Origin: Balanoglossus misakiensis
Taxonomy: Eukaryota > Hemichordata
NCBI GenBank assembly: GCA_040954595.2
Contig: CM082595.2
Coordinates: 1,612,001-1,676,000 of the forward strand
Direction: 5' to 3'
DNA: 64,000 nucleotides
Positions 1 to 11,345 of this stretch are shown in pieces. The notes beneath the pieces were generated by a model. The model saw nothing but the letters and a program-made list of their open reading frames with translations, ran no database searches and had not been told where the DNA came from. Positions within the stretch are counted from its first letter, which is position 1. Each line of letters begins with the position of its first letter. The translations under genes were made by a program, and so were the position numbers.

Positions 1-1172
1 TATTCTGTTTTAATCATAATCTTCCATGTACATTTCATGAATATGTTATTACTGGTATTACGTTTGACATAGTTTTGATGCTGTCTTCATGAAGGTGCTG
101 AACTCTGCAGTACTGAACCCATAAACAAAACGTGTCTGTGGTGCCTTAGAAGTTAGATATAAGTTACTGGATGATTCAGAAAGAACAGCTGGACTCTGAC
201 CTGTCAATTTCTCAGATGGCTAAAGTGAAATAGTTATACTGCGAGGAATATTGTAGAATTGAGAACTTCACAGACACAGTTCAAGAGATAGGCAACTATG
301 TCAAGAAGCACAGTTGTTTAAGGTATGTGTTCTGTCGATGTACCACCCATGGTACCACCAGTACTATTGATGTAAAGTGCATGCTTGTGTATGTATGTCA
401 ACACAGAACTGAGTATATACATTCTCTCATATCCATGCCTATATTTGTCATCAGTTTTGCTTAGAAAGAGGGGCTTTTTAGTGATCAGTAGTCTTTTATT
501 GTGGCCAGCACCATATCAGTTTGAAACCACCCACGTAACTACTTCTGAAAATAGACTTATCCTGTCTAACAACTGAAGGATTGTAAATTGTTATTCAAAT
601 CAGAATGCAGTGTGATGTAAATCTAGAACACCTTATTTAGATATGGGATCTCCCCTGTCCGCTAATACCCTTTATACCACACACTTATCGATACTTCTGA
701 GAACTCACTGCACAGGAGTATATCGCTTAGTCTAAAATTAGAAACTTCTGTTCACATTCAGAAAATGTGGTAGACTTCCTGTCATAGTGCAAGTAGAAAG
801 TTGTTGCACACATAGTCATGTGAGTCTTCAGCCGAAAGTTTCATTGTATGGGTCGAGTGCACACTGGATTAGGGTCATTTACTTTGCGGCGATCAAGAGA
901 ACAATACACACAGGTAAGGTTGCTTCTCATGGTGAAAATCTTCTCTATAGTATAGCTCAACCGTGTACACTGTAACACAAAGTGACGCACAGTATTTTCT
1001 CGGTGTATCATAGCTTGCCTTCAAAGTCAAGCCCAGAACATGCTGCCTCTTCAAAATTCAACTGCGTGCGAGCTGTAAGGACTACTACTTGGGATTTCGA
1101 CTTTAAGTGCTGTCTCCTAGAGATTTGCACTCAAACGCTGATAGTGATATCGGAGTATGAGAAAAACCTACA
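1..1172. other. AT-rich non-coding stretch, no gene recognised
   Basis: I see no ORF with protein-like composition, no splice-bounded exon and no RNA gene here. It is probably intron or upstream DNA of the gene whose first recognisable exon starts at 11,346. A short open stretch ending in TAG near 230 was considered and not kept. Confidence 0.5.
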
Positions 1173-1373
1173 TACTGTAAAACGGGAAATTTTTGCGAAT
1201 GATAAATTTTTGCGAATCTTCGCGAGAGCAAAAAAAAACGTGATAATAAATAGTCGCGAAAGAACACTGTGTATAATAGAATGTTATGAGATAAAGAGAA
1301 CGCGAAAATTAATCGGTTGCCTCTGTTGATATCGCGAAAATTTCCTGTCGCAAAAATTTCCCGTTTTACAGTA
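1173..1373. mobile_element. 201-bp MITE with 26-bp perfect terminal inverted repeats, TA-flanked
   Basis: The left end reads TACTGTAAAACGGGAAATTT and continues to TTGCGA. The right end is its exact reverse complement over 26 bp, finishing CCCGTTTTACAGTA. The outermost TA on each side fits a TA target-site duplication, as in Tc1/mariner-type elements, leaving CTGTAAAACGGG as the start of the inverted repeat. The 150-bp interior is AT-rich and rich in CGCGAA words, with no coding capacity. Seen: the inverted repeats and the TA ends. Inferred: the superfamily, which would need other genomic copies to settle. Confidence 0.85.
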
Positions 1374-3920
1374 CTCTCATCTGTCATTACATGGCATTCC
1401 ACTCTGCGTTGTTGACATACAGTCATCACGGCATTTGGTTTTGAAACCGAACACGTGAGCATTTTAACCCTTTCACTACCAGATCAATTTACTGGAAAAA
1501 GTTTTACAATATTTAGGACTCACTGCTGTTGCAGGTTGCCTTGATATAAATACACGAAGGCAGCAAAAATTCTATCCCTAATTGAAAAGCTTCACAGAAC
1601 CAATGAACTGTTGACAATCTAGACTAGTGCCGGCAGACGTTAAAACAGTGGATGACAATAAATCACTCCCATGTTTCTGGAATATGTAGTTACGCCTGAC
1701 CTCTCACCCAAGGGAAGTTCCTACCCATCATAAAACATTTACAGACAAAGATGTTCAGACAGTTTAGTCAGTAGGCGATGTCTTGGGGCTTGAGCTTCCT
1801 TGAGTATAAAGGTCAAGGGTAACCATATACAAACAGTCAACAGTCGCCTTGAAATGTTTGTGTAGGGGCAGTAGTCAAAAATATTCATTTTCTACGTAAT
1901 AATTATGTCAGCTATGTGTTTCCTGTTGAAATCATTCTTTTCGAAGTATGTTACTGATCACATGCTGGCATCAGTACATTTACTCCAGATTTGGAATTTG
2001 GAAGTCTACATTGGGTCAAAGTTTGTTGAACGTTACAGAACTTTTCAGGGGTGCAACTTGAGAGCCCCAAGCATGCAATCCAAACTGACATAAAGTCAAA
2101 AGGGAATTCCAGACATTCTGTTCTCGGGGCATACATGTTGTGAAAGAATCGAGAAAAAGACAACATTTTTTTGTTTTAGGCATAATGGATAATACTAATT
2201 ATTCCAGTCTGGTAGAGTGAGGTAAATATTGATGGAGTAGTTTTGCATTTCTATGGCTTATACTGTCAGTTACCCGATGTTCAGTAAGTTCAGCTTAGTT
2301 TTCCAAAGCCTAAGGTAGTACATTGTATACACCTTGGGGATAGCTTTTCAGAAAAATGACATCCCTCCAAATCTTTTCATTCTTTGCTGTGTTGAAAGTG
2401 TGTGAGGATTCTTTTTGAAAACAAAGGTAAAAAAAAAAAAACACGAAAAAGCTTTTAACACAGGAAAGCAAGTTTTATAGACCAGACATGTTAAATTGAT
2501 TGACTTGACATCAACTTAACCTTGAGGTTGTGAAAACAAACTCATAAAATGGGTGGAGGAAACTATGTGGTGAGGTGAGAATGGTGTCATTGGATTGCTA
2601 TGCCAGGTTCTGAGAAGTGTTTGACTAATATTTGAACTTGACCTATACAGTACAGGAAGTTACATTTGAACACCAGGTACTTCTGTGTGATGAAAGGGTT
2701 TTTAGACAGGTGGTGATTCTTAATTGTCTTGGTGTAGTTAAGTGTTTGCGAGGCATGTTCAGATCTTGTGGATCATGTTTGTGGTCTAGCTTGCCTATAT
2801 GTACGTCATCTGAGACTTCAACAAACAAACTCAAGACTACCAAAACTAAGAAATTATAAATATTTGTTGTGCGTGCTCTTCTTGAAATGAAAGATTAACA
2901 GAAATGCATGCTGGTTACTGCTGCTTGTAAATGAAATAGGCAATTAACTTTCTATGCGGTTGTTCCTCAGTATACCATTTTAATAACAGTAATTAAAGTA
3001 TCCCATTCAGAATATTTCCTTTATCAAGAATAAATTTACCTAACTTGTTAATTTTTTTGAAGAATACCGGTAATACAGGACCTCAATTACTAGCTGTATT
3101 TTAAGAATTTGATGAATTTAGGACAATTTTTGTTAAGTGGTAATTTATGTTTGAACACATGCATTCACAGTTGATGATTGCTTGGTATGTTAGCTGTTTT
3201 CACGCAAGCAATTTTCAACAAAGAGTGATTAATAACCCACCTGATTCCAGCCATGGTCTGTGTGCTGCAATAACAGATAGGGTAAGATACACCTGATTGT
3301 GTCAGACAAACCAGTATGGTAACCTTGCCACCTAAATGTGTGACCCTTTCACCCCCATTTCTTTTTCAAGAGATCCGGCATAACCATTGAGAGCAATGGA
3401 GTTGGACCAAACCATTCATGCAGTGATGAAAGGTTACGGCCTATGAATGATAGGTACAGGACAGGAAAGCTTATTCCACAAGAGATATACAAATTGCAGT
3501 CCACATATGTTTGCCCTCCAAAGGTTATCAATCTGAGTACACTGTACAAGTCTTTCCTCTGCTGTTCGAACTATATTCCTTCAACTAAAATGTAAAGTAT
3601 AGCGTGGTTGTAGAGAGTCACTGTTCTCTACGCTAGAAATTCTGACCTGTGCTACTTTCATATTCTGCGAATTTTCAATCTAACTGATGAGAAAGCGTAC
3701 ATTATTACAAGCTTATGAATAATTAAAGTTTTGATTAGTTGAAATATTTGCGCACAGAAATTAATTTCAGTCTTTCAAAACTGTATCCTTGGGGTGAGAG
3801 TGAAATTGATACACTGTCAATCAAACGTTCAGATTGTTATATTCCAGCGGCAAAAAATTCCAGGGTTGAATTGTTTGGTATTTTATTCCAGTCATAGTTT
3901 GTAGCAGGTATAGACATGCT
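1374..3920. other. AT-rich non-coding stretch, no gene recognised
   Basis: Only short ORFs without family features or exon-like splice contexts. No structured repeat was seen apart from homopolymer A/T runs, such as the A12 near 2,430. Confidence 0.5.
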
Positions 3921-4060
3921 GTTAATGCGAACTTCACATATTTGACAAGATTTTTAAGACTAACCTATAAACTGTCATTTCATATTGTAGTGGAAATATG
4001 AAATGACAGTTTATAGGTTAGTCTTAAAAATCTTGTCAAATATGTGAAGTTCGCATTAAC
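3921..4060. repeat. Perfect 66-bp inverted repeat with 8-nt loop
   Basis: Arm 3,921-3,986 begins GTTAATGCGAACTTCACA and arm 3,995-4,060 is its exact reverse complement. The spacer 3,987-3,994 is GTAGTGGA. Beyond the arms pairing resumes after a one-base bulge (ATGC outside left, GCAT outside right). A perfect 66-bp stem in otherwise diverged non-coding DNA means a recent inverted duplication, gene conversion between the arms, or selection for a hairpin. The stem is much longer than a normal animal pre-miRNA stem. Confidence 0.9.
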
Positions 4061-7000
4061 GCATTTTATGAGAATGTTTCTCAAATAGAAACAAGAAGAA
4101 CCTTGAAATGTGTTAAATTTCTTTGAAAAACAACTCCGTCTATTCATGAGATCTGCTGTTAGTAGTTCATTCCCCAGTTTTCAACAATTCTAATTTGAAT
4201 ATCTGTCCATTTTTATTATTCCATAAACCCATATGTTGTTTTCGTTTTATGACATCAGGTACATATTTCCAATGAATCTCATTTTTGTGGCTAGACTTTC
4301 TGACGACTCAAATTTGTCATGACAAGTATGTTTGTGGATGTGTATACAATCAAGACAAAACTGCCAAATTTTATTGCCTGCAGTAAATTCTTTTGTTTTT
4401 GTTTTCTCCCCATGAAACTATAATATGAACGTGATATGGCATATTTTATCCCACAATATGCCTCATGAATGATGAGGAGACTATTGGTTTGGGTTCTTTG
4501 TGTCTGTGTGTATGCATGGTAATAAACTAGACCAGACAATTGAGTCTTAGTATCTAGTCGTGTTCCTCAGTAGTTTTGCAGCACAACTGACAAAACACAG
4601 CTAGATACTAGACTAATAGATGCTTGACTCAGGCCATCACTCTGGGTGATCACTTCTGATGAGGAGAATGAACATTTCACATACACTTGAACATCTCTTT
4701 GACTGATGAGACTAAAACATTCAAACCCTGATTGATCTGTAGTTTGCTTTGGACTTCAGAGTAAAAGAAACAAGTACATGGTTTGTCACCACCTTTTTGG
4801 AATGTATATGTTTTTCTTTGTCACACTTCCAGCTTTTTGTTGAGAGGGGGACAGGGTTTTGAGATGGAATGCAATCAGTCTAATGTTTGTCGTGTATGTG
4901 TGCGGTGTCGTACAAATGAATCTGTGATGGACAGGTACCCAGTGTTTCCAGCATAATGTATTAAATGTAAATTTGCAAATTATTTAATGAGTTTGCTTTT
5001 CAAATACTAATCTTGTTTTCACAGGCTTGACTGATATGTTTGAGAGATATTCAAATGAGGCAAGCACAAAGAGATCTGATTGGTTGCGTATCAGCTATGA
5101 CTAATTACAGATCTATATAAAACTTTGGCACAGCTCTGGTTAGTGTGGACTGGTGTCTGTCTGTGTGTTGCATACTGTAGGTATTACTGAGAACCCCTGA
5201 GGGACAAACATAGTCAGTTTCATATATAGCTCCTCGTAATTTTTATGGGGCTGCTACTACAAAGCTGCGGGTTGAAGGTTTTGACTGTGGAAGGCTATTT
5301 CGAGCCTGGTTGGTTTTTATGAACACTTCATCTTAATACAGATAACATTGATGATCTTTTCAACCTAGTTTGTTGAAAGGTAGGTACAGTGTTTTATCTC
5401 TTATCTCGCTTCCTGGAATCAATAGCATATGTTCTTTCAGTGTGTAACTGCTGGTGAAGTTAATTTGTGATCCAGTCCATTTGATGAATACAGGTATAAA
5501 CAGATGTCTAGTTGATATATAATGTGTACATGTATACACCAGTGTCTAACCTGTTTGATATATTTTCACTGGTGAAATCAAAGATTGTCTGCATATATGT
5601 GTAAACAAGGCTAAAATACTATAACCATGAAAGTGGAAATCTCACGACTAACATATCAGTTTATCAAGAAGCTGAAAAAGAACGAGTATTGTTTCATACA
5701 GAAATTTATAAAATCAAAATTGATAACTACGACAGATTTCTCACATTCAAGCATTAATAACACTAAAGTTAGTGGCACTCAAGTTCGAAGGTTGTTCCAA
5801 TAGTACTTGCTCATGCAGTGTGTCTGCATACAGAATTGAACCTTTTCAAATGTTGATCGTGTTCGCATAAACATGAAGTGTGCAGGTCAGAAAAAAGAGA
5901 AAGCTCGTCTTTGTCAGTTGAAATGGCGGTAATACCACTGCATTGTTCAAGTTCACTATTGGGTTTTGTTTGTTTTGTCATTCTGTTTGTTTAAACCTTG
6001 TAAGCTGGTTGTATTCTGAGCTGCTGAAGTTTTAAGTACCTGAGGTCATTTTTACTGGGAAATGTTCTCGTGTTATTGGCATACATGTGTTATGGTTGTC
6101 AAGAGCGTCTCTGTTAGAGACAAGTTCTTTGTGGATTGTCATTTCACAAGGTGTGTAGAAATGTTATACTGTCATGTCAAGGCACTTTGTTGGTATTTGA
6201 AATCAAGTGTGAAATGTAGGTTTAGTTTCTAGCATTAATCTCTTGGAATCATTCCATGTGTATGACAAATATTTGACATTGCCTCCTTCAAAGTTTGTAC
6301 AGCGGGGTACTTCAATACAGCATATGAACAGTGACCAGCGTTGATGTTGAAAACTTCTGTAGACGAAGAAATCTCACTTTTGACTTGGGTGGTAATTTTG
6401 ACAATGGTTTGCACTAGCAATGGTGGGATAAAAGTTTTACTTTCCAGAAAGCAGCCCGAAGTTTGAGAACAAAATGCAAGAAGAATTTTTATTTAGAGTC
6501 GACCCAGCTCATGTAGTTTCAGGTCTAACAAATTTTCCTGGTTCCTTTGGTGCTCGATAAAACATACAAGTCAGATTTTACTGTACTAGTTAAAGATTAT
6601 TGGTGCCTGACCTGTCTGGGGGAACATGTATATATGAGCCTAATTGGTGCCCTGTCTCTGCCATTTTTTATGTAACAGACAATTATGCATGATAGGTTGG
6701 TATTAAGTTCTGCTATGTCTGCAATCAAAGTTCACAATGCTACACAATGTGGACAGTTAACATTTTACGATGAGTTGATGTCTCCCTGTGGTACAGTAAT
6801 TGCTGGTTGTTACATAGATTGTCATATAAGGAGAAACAAGTAAAGTTATAGAAAATTACATGATGAGCATTAAAGTGATAGCAGTGGTCTCATTCAACTT
6901 CTACAATCTTAAGATAAAACATCTGATCTGAAAATTGCTCTTTTATGTCTAACTTTGTCTGCCTCCAAGTCTGTTGCGGTTTTTACGCAGAGAATATTAA

Positions 7001-8505
7001 ATTTTAGACCACTGTAAAACGTGAGACCTTTGTTGTCATTGTGGGAGTGTTTAACCCGATAAAAAGCATGAAACTATAAATAGCTGTTTGGATATCATTG
7101 GATATTGGTATTTAAACTGACAAGGTTACATTAACTGTGGTACATACTGATGCTGGTTAATTTTTAAAGGTCATTGCTTGTATCATTTTAATTGTGTTTG
7201 AAGAAATGGTAGGTGGTGTGTGATCAGGAATATATTTGTCCAGGCAAGTATCTTTGCACAAACAGCCAATGGGAATCGCTCTTTTATATGGTGCATAGGT
7301 GTGCAGCTTGCCAGTGTTTGCCTACCAGGCAAGTTATGTCTTGCAGCTTTGGCCATACAGTTTACTAAACACCTCACATAATACAGTGACAATTAATTAA
7401 TATAATCCTAAATTGTGGAATGATACAGAAAGGTTTAAAGGTATTGAAGTAGCCCACCATGATTCAACGCAAATAGTGCTGAAATTAACAAAATTGGTGG
7501 AACGTACAACTGTAATTATACAGTCGTTCCAGGTACAACTGTGACATACTGTGGACAGTTTATTCCGTACGGTGGCCTAAATTAGACTGCTATATTGACT
7601 CAACAGAAAGCTTGCCTTATTTTAACATTACAGCTGGCACCATTGACAGTTTACTATGTTAGTGATTGTATATCTCAGCAATGATATTGTATTCTGTTTT
7701 GAGAAAGATTAATGTGAAATCGCATAGCCAGAAAATATTTTGAATAACTGAGCTATTCTCACAAGCTGTCACTAAGGACAGGTTTGAATTTGCAGAGCAA
7801 AGAATTATTTATGGGTATTTTGGTATTAGTTCTCTATATTTGGATATTTTGTGTTGACTTTAAATAAGCAGCTCAAATCATTCCCTGGGAATTCTCATTG
7901 TAACATGGATGGGGGTAGTGGTACCATATGGTATCAAATTGCTGCAGTTTACAACCTATATGTGTAAGTATTACTTGAATCTTGACTTTAATTTTAGTGA
8001 GATGAAAAACTACTGACATAAAGTGTTTAATTTCCGTCAAAAATAAGTTACATGGTATAATGACGAGTTGAAACTGATTATGCTGTTACTGGTGGTAGGG
8101 GTGTACAGATTAGTAATTACTTTTGCTCAGTCGACTATATTTTGTGGATGACATATATTTTTATGCCAGTGCTTTAGGTTCGATAATGAACATTATCAAT
8201 TTGCATATCGTAATCAACTGCTAAATGTTCCAAACTCTAATTAGTATACTTATCTTACATCTTCTAATTAATCTCGCTCACAGTTGCCTTTTAATACTTA
8301 ATGAGATTATAATTGAAGTAATTTGAAACCATCAGTGGTTGATCGACTCAAATTAGTTTCTACATGGCTAAGCTCATTCTAAATTCTCCCACGAGCTGCA
8401 ACTCATAGACATCATGCATGTCAGAGTGATTTGTGTACAAATACCAGGGTTATTCAAGCATAGAAACTTATAAAATGGAATTCTACAGGACAGGTTCATA
8501 GTTCA

Positions 8506-8529
8506 ACCTGTGTTGATTTCAACACAGGT
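8506..8529. repeat. Small perfect hairpin
   Basis: ACCTGTGTTG, loop ATTT, then CAACACAGGT: a 10-bp perfect stem with a 4-nt loop. It is short enough that chance occurrence in a 64-kb window is not negligible. Confidence 0.6.
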
Positions 8530-9418
8530 CATTCACTTTTTTATCAACAGAAATTTTCTTCATCTGACATGTCAACACATTCAATTTTGTATGTATAGTT
8601 TCTGTCCCATTTCAAAAACCCATTGTCATCATGCATAACTGTTGTATTGTGTTACCGTTTTACAAATTCAATGTAACATTTGTAATCCCATCAATAACAT
8701 AAAAATGATTTGACACATTTGACAGTTTTATATAACAAATAAAAAAATGTTTGACTTCAAGGTAATGTACTAATTGAAATGATCCATTTCTGGATTTGAA
8801 AGAAAAATGATAAGCACTGTCAAGAATTCAACAGGTGTTTATTATGGAATGTATAGAACTTTTAATTGTAATTGAAAGGAGTGGGATGTATAAAAAACAT
8901 GACAAAGTTGCACCGTTTAATAACCAATTTACTTCTGCAAGAAGAAACAAACAACAAGCTAATGTATATTTCTTTTCCCTCCCACGCCACTTTAATCATT
9001 AGCCCAGTGAACCAGTCACTGACAGGTTGTGGGATAGCCAAAAGTTGACCAGGTTAAACCAGGAATTTTGTTTATTTACTTAAAGTTAATCAAATCTGAA
9101 TGACCCTTCAGAAGCCAACCCAGGCATTTTCTCATATTTCATGATGTAACAGAAAAAAACACCAACAGCTTTAGGGCAATTATCAAGGCAATTTAGATAA
9201 AGTCTGCAAACTTGTATAAGTTGTAATGAACCATGACATTTAATGTTACAGTGGCAATATTGTACAATGGAGTGTTGTCTGTAATATAACTCTGTTACAC
9301 TGTCTAGCAATGTAATAACAACATCACTGAGTCTACAGGTGTTTTTGTGTTAAAAAACATGCCATGGTTCTTTTTCGCTTTCAAACAAAAACATGTACTT
9401 ACATACAGGGTACATATT

Positions 9419-9445
9419 ACACACACACACACACATACACATACA
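9419..9445. repeat. (AC)n microsatellite
   Basis: Eight to nine uninterrupted AC units followed by interrupted ACAT units. Confidence 0.9.
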
Positions 9446-10515
9446 ATATTCATATTGTCTTTGTGTTCTATTGTTCACCTTATTTATGAAAGTTGACCTC
9501 AGCATGTCAACAGAAACGTGACTACTGTTAATATTAAACTTTTTAATCAGAAAGGACATCAATATCACATACGTGTACACCAACCTTGTCTGGTACCAAT
9601 TGTTTCATAACATTATCAAAGATTGAATTGTTTTCATAGCGATAACAATCATTTATTTGTTTAATAATAATAATATACCGGTACTGATAACAGACTATCA
9701 GTAGCTGTAACTTTTCATACTTTTTCTAAAAGAAAAATTGTTCTGCACATCAAGCATAATTTCTTATTTCCCCTTCATTGTTTCAGTGTACAACACACCA
9801 GATACATGCATTGACATTAGGACTCACAAATAGTTATGAGAGTGTGCATGAAAAGTAATAATATTGAAAAACATTAACTGGTAGTGGCCTAGTTGTGTAC
9901 CAGTCTGACTTCCATAGTTCAAATGATTGTAATTTGTACCATGAACTCAGACTAGATCAAATATTAAATGATTCACCAATAAATCAGTTATTTAAATAAT
10001 AGTATTACATCAGAATGAAAGAATAGACAAGGCGTCATGCATTTTGTAAATCATTGTGTATTCTGTGATGGTCATCTTCTCCCACCAAGGTTGAGTCGAG
10101 CCAATGACCCATGGTCGATGGTCATTGTAGGTCGCACTTGGTAACATGATGACCTAGGAATGTTATTCTCTGAATTATCAACTCTCCGGGATTCATGTTA
10201 TCCGGTGTCAGATGTTAATCCGAGGTTATGGATACTTGTAATACTATGGAACAGTTCAAGAATGTGTTCCAGTTTCGCCTTGGGCTGTACTTTTGATCCT
10301 TGTATTGACATCCTTTGCCTCTGAATGTGAGTGTGTCTGTGTGGGTACCAACTGGAGGCTTGACTCCTTATTCTTATTCTTTGGCTTGCTGGTGTGGGAC
10401 CACACAGAGATATTCCATTTGACAAGTATCAGACAAAACCTGTGTTGGGAACAGTTATATTGTAAACAGGTTACCTCATGGTTACATCACAGCATTTTTG
10501 TACAGCCACGTGCAT

Positions 10516-10631
10516 ACCATTGATGGTAGCCTGGCCCATGCATACCAGCTAGTGTGTTTTAGATAGTGTGTAGAATTTCTGCATATCTAAAACACAGTGG
10601 TATGGGGCCAGGGCTGAGGCTACATTGATGG
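10516..10631. repeat. Imperfect foldback, about 40-bp arms
   Basis: GTAGCCTGGCCCATGCATAC on the left pairs, with bulges, to GGTATGGGGCCAGGGCTGAG and GCTAC on the right. The inner arms GTGTTTTAGATA and TATCTAAAACAC pair perfectly across a short loop around 10,566-10,584. The outer flanks CATTGATGG and CATTGATGGG are related as direct rather than inverted words. It could be a MITE relic or a miRNA-like hairpin; the gapped stem argues against a canonical miRNA precursor. Confidence 0.65.
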
Positions 10632-11345
10632 GAATTATCAAAGTGCTGTAACGACAACCTTTTGAGTGGCATTGACTTCTGATATCAAGCAATCAATTCT
10701 GATCTCTGGTTGCCAGACATTGTCAAGTGCTTGATACTGTTCAAGTGCCATGCTTAATCAGTAGTAGATGACTCAGAATGGTGTGTTTGCAGTACGTAAT
10801 ACCTGGTCGTGGGAGTTTATAGTCATTCTGATGTATTAAATTAGTCATATAAGATCTTGTGTCACAAGGAATCTCTACTTTTAAATAATATACGGTATGT
10901 TGGGTTTACAGAACATCCATATCCATTTATAGTAAAATATGTCAGGTACCGGTAACAGTCAACTCAATGGATTGGCCTATACCCAGTGTACCTGTTTATA
11001 TTTCATAGTAGCTGTATCACGCTTGTATAGTTCTTGTCTAGTACTCCGGTCGAGAGAGTGAGTCAGTATAAAACAAGGAATTTTTATGGCCTCCTCTAGT
11101 CTGCAACAGGAGTGCCCCAATACCTGTTTTGTAACCAACTATTTAACAATCAGCCTTCGAAATTTTCTGAATAACTCGCGTCTGAACTGTGGGTTAATGT
11201 TTATAACCCAGCGGTTTACTAAGTTCTATTTCTTAGCTCTGAAAGTAGGTTTGAAACACACACACACAAATAATGGACTCTCAAGCTGCAGGTGTTACAG
11301 AAACAACAACTCCAATAATCATTTCTCTATTCTCATCTTTTACAG
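10632..11345. other. Non-coding stretch immediately 5' of exon; intron end
   Basis: It ends in a pyrimidine-rich tract and the acceptor ATCTTTTACAG at 11,345, so at least its 3' part is the end of an intron. A short AC repeat lies near 11,258. No exon recognised. Confidence 0.5.

Larger units (their letters stand above)
4061..10515. other. AT-rich non-coding stretch, no gene recognised
   Basis: About 6.5 kb without a convincing exon on either strand. All ORFs are short, low in recognisable motifs and lack consensus splice flanks. Minor features inside are a 10-bp-stem hairpin at 8,506-8,529 and an AC microsatellite at 9,419-9,445. Probably intronic or 5' intergenic DNA of the downstream gene. 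Confidence 0.5.

Noticed and set aside
153-230. Possible terminal coding exon ending in TAG at the window start
   Set aside because: Only about 23 open codons, no acceptor and no family resemblance.
1103-1462. Minus-strand 119-codon ORF
   Set aside because: Lies across the TA-flanked MITE and its inverted repeats; no protein features.
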